Part shown: positions 7,653-16,506 of the stretch, piece after piece
Numbering within the stretch: the first letter of the stretch is position 1
Layout of the letters: every line of letters starts with the position of its first letter
Assembly: GCF_900111235.1 (NCBI RefSeq)
Contig: NZ_FOJI01000008.1
Location: 124,001-188,000, forward strand
From: [Clostridium] fimetarium
GTDB taxonomy: Bacteria; Bacillota; Clostridia; Lachnospirales; Lachnospiraceae
Direction of reading: 5' to 3'
Length of the DNA: 64,000 bases
Made by a program: the position numbers and the translations under genes
The notes under the pieces: generated by a model
Told to the model about the DNA's origin: nothing
The model's input: the letters and a program-made list of their open reading frames with translations, nothing else
The model's database searches: none

Positions 7653-8429
7653 TCACTTATCTGTACTCATAAGTTTCAGCGGTAATGCAAGCAATATTGC
7701 GCCACCTATTATGTTACCAATTGTAACACAAATCATATTAATTGCAACCAAATGAAGTGGCAATCCACCCATGAAAAAATATGCAAGTGTAAAAATTCCC
7801 ATATTCGCAATGCAATGCTCTAATCCAGATACAACAAATGCCATAATAACAAAAAACATAACAATGATCTTGCCACTCTCTGTCTTCATTCTAATACTAG
7901 CAAGAACAGCTAAGCATACCATAAAGTTACATAAAATTGCGCGAAGGATTAATTGAATTGGTTCAGCTGTTAACTTAGCCATTACGAAGCTGTTGTAATA
8001 ATCAGTTAATAATACTTTACATGTTCCGCCGCCAACAAATATAATAGCAATTACAAATGCTCCGATAAAGTTACCAATGTAACTATATACCCAAACACGA
8101 ATAACATCACTGCGCTTACATGATTTATTATATAAACCCATAGACATTGTCATATTGTTTCCAGTAAATAATTCACCACCAACAAATACGATCAATACAA
8201 TTGCTATTGCAAACAAAAAAGAGCCTAGCAACTTACCGAACTGTGGAAATGTTGGATATAATACTGCTGCTGATACATTTGACAGTATCGTTGCAACTAC
8301 AATATAAAATCCTGCTATGATTGCTTTCAAAAAATATTTTCCAGAATTATTCTTTGCTAAATCTGCTTTTGCCACCGCTGAATCCGAAATTATCTCTACG
8401 TCACTTTTTAACATCTTTCGTATATCCAT
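7653..8429 (-). CDS. Formate/nitrite transporter family protein
   Basis: A pentameric channel-type membrane protein of about 258 residues with six transmembrane segments. FNT signatures are visible: VGGELFTGNNMTM in the middle and WVYSYIGNFIGAF soon after. FocA/NirC proteins move formate, nitrite or hydrosulfide across the membrane; the substrate cannot be told here, though formate fits a fermentative anaerobe. The start is uncertain: ATGs at 8480, 8429 and 8414 are in frame and none has a strong ribosome site. I chose 8429 because AGAGAATAGG precedes it. No formate lyase is adjacent. Confidence 0.85.
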   Translation of the reverse strand: MDIRKMLKSDVEIISDSAVAKADLAKNNSGKYFLKAIIAGFYIVVATILSNVSAAVLYPTFPQFGKLLGSFLFAIAIVLIVFVGGELFTGNNMTMSMGLYNKSCKRSDVIRVWVYSYIGNFIGAFVIAIIFVGGGTCKVLLTDYYNSFVMAKLTAEPIQLILRAILCNFMVCLAVLASIRMKTESGKIIVMFFVIMAFVVSGLEHCIANMGIFTLAYFFMGGLPLHLVAINMICVTIGNIIGGAILLALPLKLMSTDK

Positions 8430-8576
8430 CCTATTCTCTATTGTAATTATTTTTGTAGTATAAAGATCACTACAAAACATTCATCATTCTATCATTTTGA
8501 ATAAGCTTTTGCAATGCTGTTGAACATTGCACTTTATTTTATACAATTAAATCATCAACGTATTCACATCTTCATC

Positions 8577-8618
8577 AAAAAAACAATATCAAAGTTAATA
8601 ACATATATTAACTTTGAT
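8577..8618 (-). terminator. Terminator of the sugar cluster
   Basis: On the minus strand ATCAAAGTTAATA pairs perfectly with TATTAACTTTGAT around a 5-base loop, followed by a T-rich run (ATTGTTTTTTT). It lies just downstream of the ROK regulator stop codon. Confidence 0.85.
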
Positions 8619-8631
8619 TATTCTTTACCTA

Positions 8632-9789
8632 TTAAATTTTTTGAATATATTCACCAATAAACATTAATGCTACACCAATACTTGCTTCTTGCTGTTCACA
8701 TTGTGATAACTTCAAATAATTCCCGTCAGCATCAAATGAATTAAGTGTTTCAAGTTTCTTCTTGATTATATCAAGATATTGTTCAATATAGCAGACAACT
8801 TTTCCACCAAGCACTACTTCAGAATCAAACAATGTATAAATATTGTTGATTCCGATACATAATTTATCTATATAAAGATTAAATACTTTTTTATATTCTT
8901 TATTTCCGTTTTCCAACTCTTTGAAAAATTCATCTAAAGTGATTTCAAAATCATCTGAAAGTCTTGCTGTTGAAACGTATGCCTCTAGGCAACCTTGTTT
9001 TCCACATTCGCATTTTTTCCCACCTGGCACTATAGTCATATGTCCAAATTCGCCTGCTCGATTATGCATTCCATCAAAATGTTTAGCACCTTGAATGATA
9101 GCACCTCCAACGCCTCTATCTAATAAAAGATATACCTTAGTTGAATCGCTAAATTGCTCAAACTCTGCTATTTTTTTGGATACATCATATATTCCAATAT
9201 TCCATATTTCTGCATAAGCACCTGACTTTGCATCATTTACAACGATACAAGGATAATTAATGCATCTACTTAAGATGGATACTTCAAAATCAGAAGCATG
9301 TAATGTTGGTGCAACAAGAATATTCTCACCTGATTTATCAAAAACGCCAGGAATAGTGATGCCAACGCCCAATATACGATTGCTCTCAAGCTGATTACTG
9401 CTTATAAGTTCATCAACCAGATTTCCAATACTTATGCTATATTTTTCACATACTTTAAAAACGATATTCTTTGACATTGTTGCTATAATAGTGCCATTTA
9501 GATTAATTGCCATCGCTACAATAATATTTCTCTTAATATTAATACTAATTGCAAGTTTTGCTGTTTCATTCACAACAATTGTTTGGGCCTTTCTACCACC
9601 TGTTGAATCAAAACTACCAACAAAATGTATTAACCCTGATTCTTTTAAACTTTTAAGATTCTGATTGATTGTTGGAAGGCTTAAATCTAATTGGTTCCCA
9701 ATATCTTGTCTAGATGTCTCTTTCGCATAGTGGATATATTGAAATATCCTACTTTTGTTCATTTTCTTTAAATCTACTGTCGTAATCAT
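8632..9789 (-). CDS. ROK family transcriptional repressor (XylR-like)
   Basis: A 385-residue regulator. Residues 10-65 form a winged helix-turn-helix (TSRQDIGNQLDLSLPTINQN). The rest is a ROK sugar-kinase-like domain with RGVGGAII, the ROK signature HNRAGEFGHMTIVPGG and the zinc-binding cluster CECGKQGC. ROK repressors of this architecture (XylR, NagC, Mlc) bind sugars. It lies 25 bases after xylulokinase at the end of the sugar cluster, so it probably controls that cluster. The inverted repeat at 13627-13652 is the best candidate operator. AAGGGG upstream supports the start. Confidence 0.9.
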   Translation of the reverse strand: MITTVDLKKMNKSRIFQYIHYAKETSRQDIGNQLDLSLPTINQNLKSLKESGLIHFVGSFDSTGGRKAQTIVVNETAKLAISINIKRNIIVAMAINLNGTIIATMSKNIVFKVCEKYSISIGNLVDELISSNQLESNRILGVGITIPGVFDKSGENILVAPTLHASDFEVSILSRCINYPCIVVNDAKSGAYAEIWNIGIYDVSKKIAEFEQFSDSTKVYLLLDRGVGGAIIQGAKHFDGMHNRAGEFGHMTIVPGGKKCECGKQGCLEAYVSTARLSDDFEITLDEFFKELENGNKEYKKVFNLYIDKLCIGINNIYTLFDSEVVLGGKVVCYIEQYLDIIKKKLETLNSFDADGNYLKLSQCEQQEASIGVALMFIGEYIQKI

Positions 9790-9814
9790 ATATACCCCTT
9801 TTAAACACTCTAAA

Positions 9815-11281
9815 TTATAATACTTTAAATAAATCTTTCACTGTTGGATAAATTTGGATGAATTTATTATACTGTATTTCATATTTTTTAGCAACTTCTT
9901 GATCAGGCTCAATTGTATCAATAACCTTTACCAATTGATTCGCTGCAATTTCAACACTTTCATATTCTTTGCATGCAACAGCCGCCAAAATCGCGCCCCC
10001 AAGTGCCGGACCTTCTTCTGATTCAATAACATCGACTTTAATATTTAGAACATTTGCAATTATTTTTTTCCAAAGGAGACTTTTCGCCCCACCGCCACAA
10101 ATTTTTGTTCTTTCTATCTTAATTCCTAATGACTTTGCCACTTCAAATGAATCACGAATGCCAAATGCCACACCTTCAAGAACTGCCTGTGTCATATCTG
10201 CTCTGCTTGTATCCATGCTAAGTCCGATAAATGTCCCTCTTGCGCTAGGATCATTATGAGGAGAACGCTCACCCATTAGGTATGGCAGGAAATACACACT
10301 ATTATCTCCTAGCTTAGAAATACATTCTTGCTCTTTCGCATAATCCTTAGTACCTATAATTTCATCCATCCACCATTTGTTGCATGATGCCGCACTGAGC
10401 ATACATCCCATCAGATGGTAAGAACCATCTGCATGTGCAAATGAATGTAGCGCATTGTTTTTATCGACTCCAAATTTACTGCTTGAAATAAATATTGTTC
10501 CTGATGTTCCAAGCGAAATATTACATCTACCATCACCAACGGTACCAGTTCCAACCGCAGCTGCTGCATTATCACCTGCTCCTGCAACTATTTTTACAGT
10601 CTCAGATAATCCTAAAGAATCTGCAACATCCTTCTTCAATGTTCCAGTCACTTCATAGCTTTCATATATTGTAGGTAATTGTTGCTCTTTAATGTCACAG
10701 ATTTCAAGCATTTCTTTTGACCAACATTTATTTTTAACATCCATTAAAAGCATACCAGAAGCATCTGATACATCTGTGCTGTGAATTCCAGACAGCATAT
10801 ATGCTATATAATCTTTTGGTAACATAATCTTATCGATTTTTCCAAAATTCTCAGGTTCATTCTTCTTAACCCACAATAATTTTGGTGCTGTAAATCCCGC
10901 AAAAGCAATATTCGCAGTATATTGTGAAAGTTTTTTCTTGCCTATTACATTATTAAGAAAATCACATTCTTCATAGGTTCTACCATCATTCCAAAGGATT
11001 GCCGGACGTATAACTTGATCATTTATATCTAATATTACAAGTCCATGCATTTGTCCACCAAAACTAATTCCAGCTACTTGTGTTTTTTCACAATTTAGAA
11101 TCAATTCTTTAATACCTTCAATTGTCTGCTTGTACCAATCACTTGGATTTTGTTCTGACCACCCTGGTTTTGGGAAACTGAGCGGATATTCTTTTGAAAC
11201 AATATTCTTAACACTACCTTTTTCATCCATCAATAATAATTTTACTGCAGATGTTCCTAAATCAACGCCAATATATAACAT
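9815..11281 (-). CDS. xylB: Xylulokinase (FGGY family)
   Basis: A 488-residue FGGY kinase of the usual length. It opens with LYIGVDLGTSAVKLLLMD (phosphate-binding motif), has ISFGGQMHGLV and AILWNDGRT typical of XylB, and the C-terminal nucleotide loop ICGGGAKSLLWKKI. The enzyme phosphorylates D-xylulose to xylulose 5-phosphate for the pentose phosphate pathway. The ATG at 11281 has AAGGGGGT 5 bases upstream. The neighbouring isomerase is of the fucose/arabinose-isomerase-like family, not XylA, so the substrate could be a ketose other than D-xylulose. Confidence 0.9.
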   Translation of the reverse strand: MLYIGVDLGTSAVKLLLMDEKGSVKNIVSKEYPLSFPKPGWSEQNPSDWYKQTIEGIKELILNCEKTQVAGISFGGQMHGLVILDINDQVIRPAILWNDGRTYEECDFLNNVIGKKKLSQYTANIAFAGFTAPKLLWVKKNEPENFGKIDKIMLPKDYIAYMLSGIHSTDVSDASGMLLMDVKNKCWSKEMLEICDIKEQQLPTIYESYEVTGTLKKDVADSLGLSETVKIVAGAGDNAAAAVGTGTVGDGRCNISLGTSGTIFISSSKFGVDKNNALHSFAHADGSYHLMGCMLSAASCNKWWMDEIIGTKDYAKEQECISKLGDNSVYFLPYLMGERSPHNDPSARGTFIGLSMDTSRADMTQAVLEGVAFGIRDSFEVAKSLGIKIERTKICGGGAKSLLWKKIIANVLNIKVDVIESEEGPALGGAILAAVACKEYESVEIAANQLVKVIDTIEPDQEVAKKYEIQYNKFIQIYPTVKDLFKVL

Positions 11282-11300
11282 TTCTACCCCCTTATATTTA

Positions 11301-11334
11301 ATGTTCAAGCAGATATTACTATCTACTTGAACAT
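11301..11334. other. 15-bp stem-loop between isomerase and xylB
   Basis: ATGTTCAAGCAGATA (11301-11315) pairs with TATCTACTTGAACAT (11320-11334) with one mismatch that would be G-U in the minus-strand RNA. The loop is 4 bases. It lies 20 bases before the xylB start within the operon. The minus-strand RNA has no U-tract after it, so I favour mRNA processing or differential expression over termination. Confidence 0.7.
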
Positions 11335-11392
11335 CATTTTTTACATTTCTCTTAATTGGATTTTCTAAAACGGGTATTCTAAAGTCGATTCT

Positions 11393-12859
11393 CTAAAATG
11401 GATTTTCTGTTTTGTAAAGCATTTCCTTAGGCTGATTAAAGCCAATATTTTCAACTCCAAGATATTTAAATACTTCAAATATAGACTTTCCAAAATGTCC
11501 AAATGCAACAGCACCATGATGAGGGAAGTTCTTTTCAATCAATACATGTCTATAGAATCTACCCATTTCTGAAATTGCAAAGATTCCAATTGAACCAAAT
11601 GAACGTGTTGCCACTGGAAGTACTTCCCCATGCGCAATATATGCACTTAACTGTGCATCTGATGTACTTTGTAATCTAAAGAACGTAATATCACCTGGAA
11701 CGATATCACCTTCAAGTGTTCCTTGTGTCACTTCTTCTGGAAGCGTACGCGCCATAATCATCTGATATTTCATCTCACAGAATGATAATTTTCCTACCGC
11801 TGTATTTCCACAATGGAATCCCATAAATGTATCTTTTATTGTGTAATTATATTTACCCTTAATATCATTTTCATATAAATCTGCAGGAACTGAATTGTTA
11901 ATATCAAGAAGAGTAACTGTATCCTGACTGATTACTGTACCAATAAATTCACTGACTGCACCATAGATATCAACTTCGCAAGAAACTGGTATTCCCATAG
12001 CGGTAAGTCTTGAGTTAACATAACAAGGTACAAAACCGAACTGTGTTTGAAATGCTGGCCAACATTTACTAGCAATTGCAACATAATCTCTTGAACCTTT
12101 GTGCGCTTCAATCCAATCTAATAATGTTATTTCGTATTGCGCAAGCTTTACAAGGATTTGAGGTTTTTTATTGCCTGCTCCTAATTCTTCTTCCATACTC
12201 TTAACAACAGCTGGAATTCTCTCATCGCCTGCATGTTTATTAAAAGATTCAAACAAATCTAATTCTGAGTTCTCTTCAATCTCAACTCCGATATTATACA
12301 ATTGTTTGATTGGCGCATTACAAGCAAGAAAATCTTGTGGTCTTGGGCCAAAGGAAATAACCTTTAGACTATTTAACCCAATGATTGTTCTAGCAATCGA
12401 TGTAAATTCATGAATCATATCAGCACATTCTGTAGCAGTTCCAACTGGATATTCAGGAATATAAGCTTTTATATTACGAAGCTTCAAATTATAGCTTGCA
12501 TTGAGCATTCCACAATATGCATCCCCTCTACCTTGTACTAAATTATCACCGGTTTCTTCTGCTGCAGCGACAAACATAACTGGTCCATTAAAATACTTTG
12601 CAAGTAATGTCTCTGGCGTCTCTGGTCCAAAATTACCAAGATATATAACAAGAGAGTTACATCCTGCAGCATTAATCTCTTCTAACGCCTTTTTCATATG
12701 TAATTCATTTTCAATACATATTGAACATTCATAGATACTTCCATATGCCTTTTTGTATACTTCCACAACTGCTTCTCTACGAGAAACAGATAAGCTCATT
12801 GGAAAACAATCTCTACTAACTGCAACGATTCCTAATTTCAATTCTGGCATGTTATTCAT
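11393..12859 (-). CDS. L-fucose/L-arabinose isomerase family protein
   Basis: A 488-residue protein of the fucose/arabinose-isomerase-like family. The N-terminal half has the fold typical of these enzymes (LGIVAVSRDCFP, then VIYLGNFGPETPETLLAKYF). The C-terminal half carries the glutamate- and histidine-bearing metal-site regions (CEVDIYGAVSEFIG, GFHCGNTA, HHGAVAFGHFG). It probably interconverts an aldose and a ketose that XylB then phosphorylates. The ATG at 12859 has GAGGGA just upstream; 11 further in-frame residues upstream lack a ribosome site. It is not a xylose isomerase by sequence, so the sugar is open. Confidence 0.82.
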   Translation of the reverse strand: MNNMPELKLGIVAVSRDCFPMSLSVSRREAVVEVYKKAYGSIYECSICIENELHMKKALEEINAAGCNSLVIYLGNFGPETPETLLAKYFNGPVMFVAAAEETGDNLVQGRGDAYCGMLNASYNLKLRNIKAYIPEYPVGTATECADMIHEFTSIARTIIGLNSLKVISFGPRPQDFLACNAPIKQLYNIGVEIEENSELDLFESFNKHAGDERIPAVVKSMEEELGAGNKKPQILVKLAQYEITLLDWIEAHKGSRDYVAIASKCWPAFQTQFGFVPCYVNSRLTAMGIPVSCEVDIYGAVSEFIGTVISQDTVTLLDINNSVPADLYENDIKGKYNYTIKDTFMGFHCGNTAVGKLSFCEMKYQMIMARTLPEEVTQGTLEGDIVPGDITFFRLQSTSDAQLSAYIAHGEVLPVATRSFGSIGIFAISEMGRFYRHVLIEKNFPHHGAVAFGHFGKSIFEVFKYLGVENIGFNQPKEMLYKTENPF

Positions 12860-12928
12860 ACTTTCCCTCATTCCTGCACTATTTTTGTGCATATAATTTT
12901 ATTGTTTTATTGTTTTATAAATTTAACA

Positions 12929-13549
12929 TCAAACAGAAATATTTTCTCCAATAAGTCCAACAAATGCTCCTTTAATTTTTGCATCTTTATGTGCAATCAG
13001 CCATTTGTTTTTAGCTACTAGCAATTCATCTTCTTTTACACATTTTTTAAAATCACTAAGCTCTAAATTAGTCGCCTTTGGAAGAACAACAATGGATTTA
13101 AAACCTTTTCCATTATAATCACATGGTGCATAGTGAAGTGTAGTTGCATAGCATTCAATCATTGTACCTTGAGGGATAAAAAACGCTTCAACATAGGAAG
13201 TATTATAGGTGAAATCCTTACTGACATCTTGTAGACTACCTAAAAGTAAAATCATATCTGTGACAGCAACGTTAATTTCAGATGTTCTATGATACTCCAA
13301 ACCATTCAGTAATCGATTATGCCCATTACAGTATCCTATCTGAATAGGCATACCGCCGAATATACTTTCACTAATCACTTTAAATATTGGTAATTCTTCT
13401 AGTAGCTTATCAGATGGTTCATAAATTACACCTTCTGGAAATGGAGTATCATCCATCTTTTCCAGTAATTCACTTATCTCATATCCACTAATTACCCTTC
13501 CGTATTTTCCAAATGCATCTTCCGTAACATTTTTAACTAATATACTCAT
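12929..13549 (-). CDS. DUF4867-type protein of the sugar cluster
   Basis: A 206-residue protein resembling the DUF4867 family, which I know mainly as a neighbour of fucose-isomerase-like and xylulokinase genes. It has a central histidine/glutamate-rich stretch (GLEYHRTSEINVAV) and a second part with FIPQGTMIECYATTLHYAP, which looks cupin-like with a possible metal site. Its activity is unknown; a sugar mutarotase or isomerase accessory role is a guess from position. It is the first gene of the cluster, preceded by AAAGGTG and two promoters. Confidence 0.75.
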   Translation of the reverse strand: MSILVKNVTEDAFGKYGRVISGYEISELLEKMDDTPFPEGVIYEPSDKLLEELPIFKVISESIFGGMPIQIGYCNGHNRLLNGLEYHRTSEINVAVTDMILLLGSLQDVSKDFTYNTSYVEAFFIPQGTMIECYATTLHYAPCDYNGKGFKSIVVLPKATNLELSDFKKCVKEDELLVAKNKWLIAHKDAKIKGAFVGLIGENISV

Positions 13550-13612
13550 AACACACCTTTCTTACCTATCACGGTCACATAAAAACTTTTATAAAATGTT
13601 TTTCTTAAAGTT

Positions 13613-13652
13613 ATGATACCATTTAAGTGAATATAATTCAATAAATATTCAC
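13613..13652 (-). promoter_or_regulatory. Sugar-cluster promoter overlapped by an inverted repeat
   Basis: On the minus strand TTGAAT (13636-13641) and TATCAT (13613-13618) have a 17-base spacer. The perfect inverted repeat GTGAATAT-N10-ATATTCAC (13627-13652) covers the -35 box and part of the spacer, as an operator would. The ROK regulator at 8632-9789 is the likely binder. Confidence 0.65.
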
Positions 13653-13713
13653 AAATTTAAAAGTGTTAGATTACGCTTTACTTTTGTAATTGTGTTTTGT
13701 AAAAGCTATTTAT

Positions 13714-13741
13714 ATTTTAACATTTCTATAGAAAATGTCAA
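13714..13741 (-). promoter_or_regulatory. Second upstream promoter of the sugar cluster
   Basis: TTGACA (13736-13741) and TAAAAT (13714-13719) with a 16-base spacer on the minus strand. It lies about 95 bases upstream of the operator-covered promoter and gives a long leader. Confidence 0.55.
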
Positions 13742-13786
13742 TATATTTTTCACTTCTATTCACAATGGTTACCCGTTATTTTTACG

Positions 13787-13830
13787 CAAAAAAATAATAG
13801 TTCGTATGCATTTGCATAAACGAACTATTA
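13787..13830 (-). terminator. Terminator of the rpmB-side genes (after the DAK2 gene)
   Basis: TAATAGTTCGT (13795-13805) pairs perfectly with ACGAACTATTA (13820-13830), with an inner ATGCA/TGCAT pair. On the minus strand it is followed by a run of T residues (13787-13794). It separates the fakA-like gene from the sugar cluster. Confidence 0.85.
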
Positions 13831-13878
13831 CATATTTATCTGTATTTCATATGTTTTATGTTTATAAGTCAAAACTTT

Positions 13879-15579
13879 TTATTCTACTGAAAAAATATAA
13901 TAATAAATTGGCTGTCCACCAAACTGTAGTTCAATATCTATGTTTGGATATAGTGCCTCTACTTCATCTCTTAGTGCTTCTGCATCCTCTTCTTTGATAT
14001 CACAACCATAATATAAACTAATAAGTTCCGAATCCGAATCGACTAATTTCTTGAATGCATCAATTAAAGTTAATTTAACGTCTTTGCCTACTGTTATAAG
14101 TCCAGAATCACCAATTGCCATTATATCATTACACTTAATTTCAATTCCATCTATGGATGTATCTCTTACTGCATAAGTAATCTGTCCTGATTTCACACTT
14201 ATCATTCCATCATTCATTGTCGCTTTGTTTTCTTCTACATTCTTGCTGAATTCGAAATTAATCATAGCTGCAATTCCCTGAGGAACTGTATTTGAAGGAA
14301 TCACTATGATTTTCTTGTTTTCTATAATCTGAGAAGCCTGTTCAGCCGCCAAGATAATATTCTTATTATTTGGAAGTACAAATATAGTATCTGCATTAAT
14401 CAACTCGGCAGCATTCAAAATATCCTCTGTGCTAGGATTCATCGTCTGTCCACCTTCGATAGCATAATCAACTCCAAGGCCTTTAAATATTTCGCCTAAG
14501 CCTTCACCTGCAACTATAGTAACAAAACCAAAATCTTTTTTGGGACCAACTGGGACGGCTTTTACATCTAATACTTCTTGTTGAGTCTTTGCAGCTTCTT
14601 CAGCCGCTCTTAAATCAGCTTGTTCAATTACCATCTGACTATGTTCTTCTCGCATATTATCTATTTTCATTCTAGATAATGATCCAAACGTTAGCGCTTT
14701 CTGAATTGCAAGTCCCGGATCATTCGTATGAACGTGAACTTTAACAACGTCATCATCCGTTACACATACAATTGAATCACCAATAGATTCAAGAAACGCT
14801 TTGAATTTGATTTCTGTATTTAGATTAAATTTCTTTTCTAGCATAATAATAAACTCAGTACAATATCCAAATTTAATATCTACATTATCTAGTGCATAAC
14901 CTTTTGCAGTATTCAACACTGGCGAAACTGTACCTTGAGGAATCACTTCAAAATCTAATTCCTTACCTAAAAATGCATCAAACGCACCATGTAAAACCTC
15001 AACAAATCCCTGGCCTCCTGAATCAACTACTCCAGCTTCTTTTAATACTGGAAGCATCTCTGGCGTTTGTGACAGAACATATTCTGCATGCTCAATGACT
15101 TCTCTAATCATCTCTTCGATATCATCTGTCTGTGCAGCCATCTGAACAGCTTTTTCTGCAGCGCCTCTAGCAACTGTAAGAATCGTTCCTTCTTTGGGTT
15201 TCATAACTGCTTTATAAGCTGTTTCAGCAGCTCTTTCCATTGCCGCAGCAAGAATATCTGTATTAATTTCAGTTACATTAGCGATTTCTTTTGTAAATCC
15301 TCTGAATAATTGTGATAAAATAACACCAGAATTACCTCTTGCGCCTCTAAGTGAACCGCTTGAAATTGCCTTTGCAAGTGTTGCCATATCTGGGTTTTCA
15401 ATTGCATTCACTTCTTTAGCGGCTGACATAATTGTAAGCGTCATATTCGTTCCTGTATCACCATCAGGTACAGGAAAAACATTCAAATCGTTAATCCACT
15501 CTTTTTTTGACTCTAAATTCTTTGCTCCTGCAAGAAACATCTTCTGCAAAAGTTTTGCATCTATTGTACTAATAGCCAC
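13879..15579 (-). CDS. DAK2 domain fatty acid kinase-like protein (FakA/YloV)
   Basis: A 566-residue protein of the FakA/YloV type. The N-terminal DAK2/DhaL nucleotide domain shows FPVPDGDTGTNMTLT and SLRGARGNSGVILSQLFRG, where the aspartates bind Mg-ATP; the later EAGVVDSGGQGF and the C-terminal half match the FakA middle and C-terminal domains. FakA phosphorylates fatty acids held by FakB proteins for phospholipid synthesis or signalling. The start is GTG, preceded by a strong GGAGG. It follows the asp23-family gene by 44 bases, the conserved yloU-yloV pair. No FakB is in the window. Confidence 0.9.
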   Translation of the reverse strand: MAISTIDAKLLQKMFLAGAKNLESKKEWINDLNVFPVPDGDTGTNMTLTIMSAAKEVNAIENPDMATLAKAISSGSLRGARGNSGVILSQLFRGFTKEIANVTEINTDILAAAMERAAETAYKAVMKPKEGTILTVARGAAEKAVQMAAQTDDIEEMIREVIEHAEYVLSQTPEMLPVLKEAGVVDSGGQGFVEVLHGAFDAFLGKELDFEVIPQGTVSPVLNTAKGYALDNVDIKFGYCTEFIIMLEKKFNLNTEIKFKAFLESIGDSIVCVTDDDVVKVHVHTNDPGLAIQKALTFGSLSRMKIDNMREEHSQMVIEQADLRAAEEAAKTQQEVLDVKAVPVGPKKDFGFVTIVAGEGLGEIFKGLGVDYAIEGGQTMNPSTEDILNAAELINADTIFVLPNNKNIILAAEQASQIIENKKIIVIPSNTVPQGIAAMINFEFSKNVEENKATMNDGMISVKSGQITYAVRDTSIDGIEIKCNDIMAIGDSGLITVGKDVKLTLIDAFKKLVDSDSELISLYYGCDIKEEDAEALRDEVEALYPNIDIELQFGGQPIYYYIFSVE

Positions 15580-15623
15580 AACAAATTTCCTCCTAAACGA
15601 AAATAATTTTCTTAGTCATTTTC

Positions 15624-15983
15624 TTAGTCTATTACTCTAACACCTTCAACAAAGATGTTAATTCTTTTAATTTCTAAACCTGTAAATTCTTCAACTTTGT
15701 ATTTTACATTCTGAATCAAGTTATCTGATACTGTAGAAATACTTACACCGTAAGAAACGATTACATGAAAATCAATTTCCAACTTGTTATTTTCATCTAC
15801 TATAACGCTAATACCTCTTGTGAGGCTGTCACCTTTTAGTAATTTCACAAGACCATCTTTCACACTAACAGCTGCCATACCTACAATACCGAAGCATTCG
15901 ACTGCTGTTGAGCCAGCATATTTCGCAATTACCTCGGGGTCTATCAAAATATTGCCTAACTGACTATCTATATGTCCTTTCAT
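15624..15983 (-). CDS. Asp23/Gls24 family envelope stress protein
   Basis: A 119-residue Asp23/YloU family protein. Family features are GNILIDPEVIAKYAGSTAVECFGIVGMA near the N-terminus and the closing IKRINIFVEGVRV. These small cytoplasmic proteins can associate with the membrane and are linked to cell-envelope homeostasis. The ATG at 15983 has GGAGGG 7 bases upstream, so 13 further in-frame residues are excluded. It sits between rpmB and the fakA-like gene, as in Bacillus. Confidence 0.92.
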   Translation of the reverse strand: MKGHIDSQLGNILIDPEVIAKYAGSTAVECFGIVGMAAVSVKDGLVKLLKGDSLTRGISVIVDENNKLEIDFHVIVSYGVSISTVSDNLIQNVKYKVEEFTGLEIKRINIFVEGVRVID

Positions 15984-16039
15984 CCGATACCCTCCGTTCA
16001 TAAATTGTATATTATTTAACATTATAACCTTTTTTCAGT

Positions 16040-16072
16040 AAAAAAGAAACCATTTTTTTCAAAGTGGTTTTC
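16040..16072 (-). terminator. Terminator after rpmB
   Basis: On the minus strand AGAAAACCA pairs with TGGTTTCT across an A-rich loop and is followed by TTTTT. It lies between rpmB and the asp23-family gene, so the latter probably also has its own promoter. Confidence 0.65.
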
Positions 16073-16197
16073 TATAATGAATATAAGTATATTACATTTA
16101 AACACAAAACAAGGCAAACCACACTCACTCATCATAAATAACTCATAACAAGTAAAAAGTATAGTTTACCTTTCTCTGACATTTTTAAATAAAAGCA

Positions 16198-16383
16198 TTA
16201 AGCACGTTCAACCTTACCGGAACGTATACAAGAAGTACATACATACATCTTCTTTGTAGCGCCGTTAACGTTAACTCTTACTGATTTTACGTTGGATTTC
16301 CACATTTTATTTGATCTTCTATGAGAATGACTCACTGCATTTCCAAAATGAGCACCTTTATCACAAACTGAACATTTAGCCAT
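16198..16383 (-). CDS. rpmB: 50S ribosomal protein L28
   Basis: A 61-residue L28 of normal length with two CxxC pairs (CSVC near the N-terminus and CTSC near the C-terminus), the zinc-binding form of the protein. It has the conserved GNAVSHSHRRSNKMWKSN stretch. The ATG at 16383 has a perfect AAGGAGGTG 7 bases upstream, so a longer in-frame opening is excluded. A promoter lies at 16437-16465. Confidence 0.97.
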   Translation of the reverse strand: MAKCSVCDKGAHFGNAVSHSHRRSNKMWKSNVKSVRVNVNGATKKMYVCTSCIRSGKVERA

Positions 16384-16436
16384 TTTTGACACCTCCTTAA
16401 TGGTATTGGGTAATTTTCGAACCCACAACAAGGTAC

Positions 16437-16465
16437 ATTGTATCAGATATATTTTGTATTTGCAA
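16437..16465 (-). promoter_or_regulatory. rpmB promoter
   Basis: TTGCAA (16460-16465) and TACAAT (16437-16442) with a 17-base spacer on the minus strand. The -35 box overlaps one foot of a GCAAGTAAAAAAG-type hairpin (16462-16492) that lies beyond the end of the bceB-like gene. Confidence 0.65.
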
Positions 16466-16506
16466 GTAAAAAAGTAACTTTTTTTTACTTGCTTTTAATT
16501 TTTAAT

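Noticed and set aside
11393-12859. Calling the isomerase XylA (xylose isomerase)
   Set aside because: The sequence belongs to the fucose/arabinose-isomerase-like family and lacks the XylA motifs.
16462-16492. Terminator of the bceB-like gene
   Set aside because: GCAAGTAAAAAAG-type stem is present, but on the minus strand no U-tract follows and its foot is part of the rpmB promoter; I left it as part of that entry.
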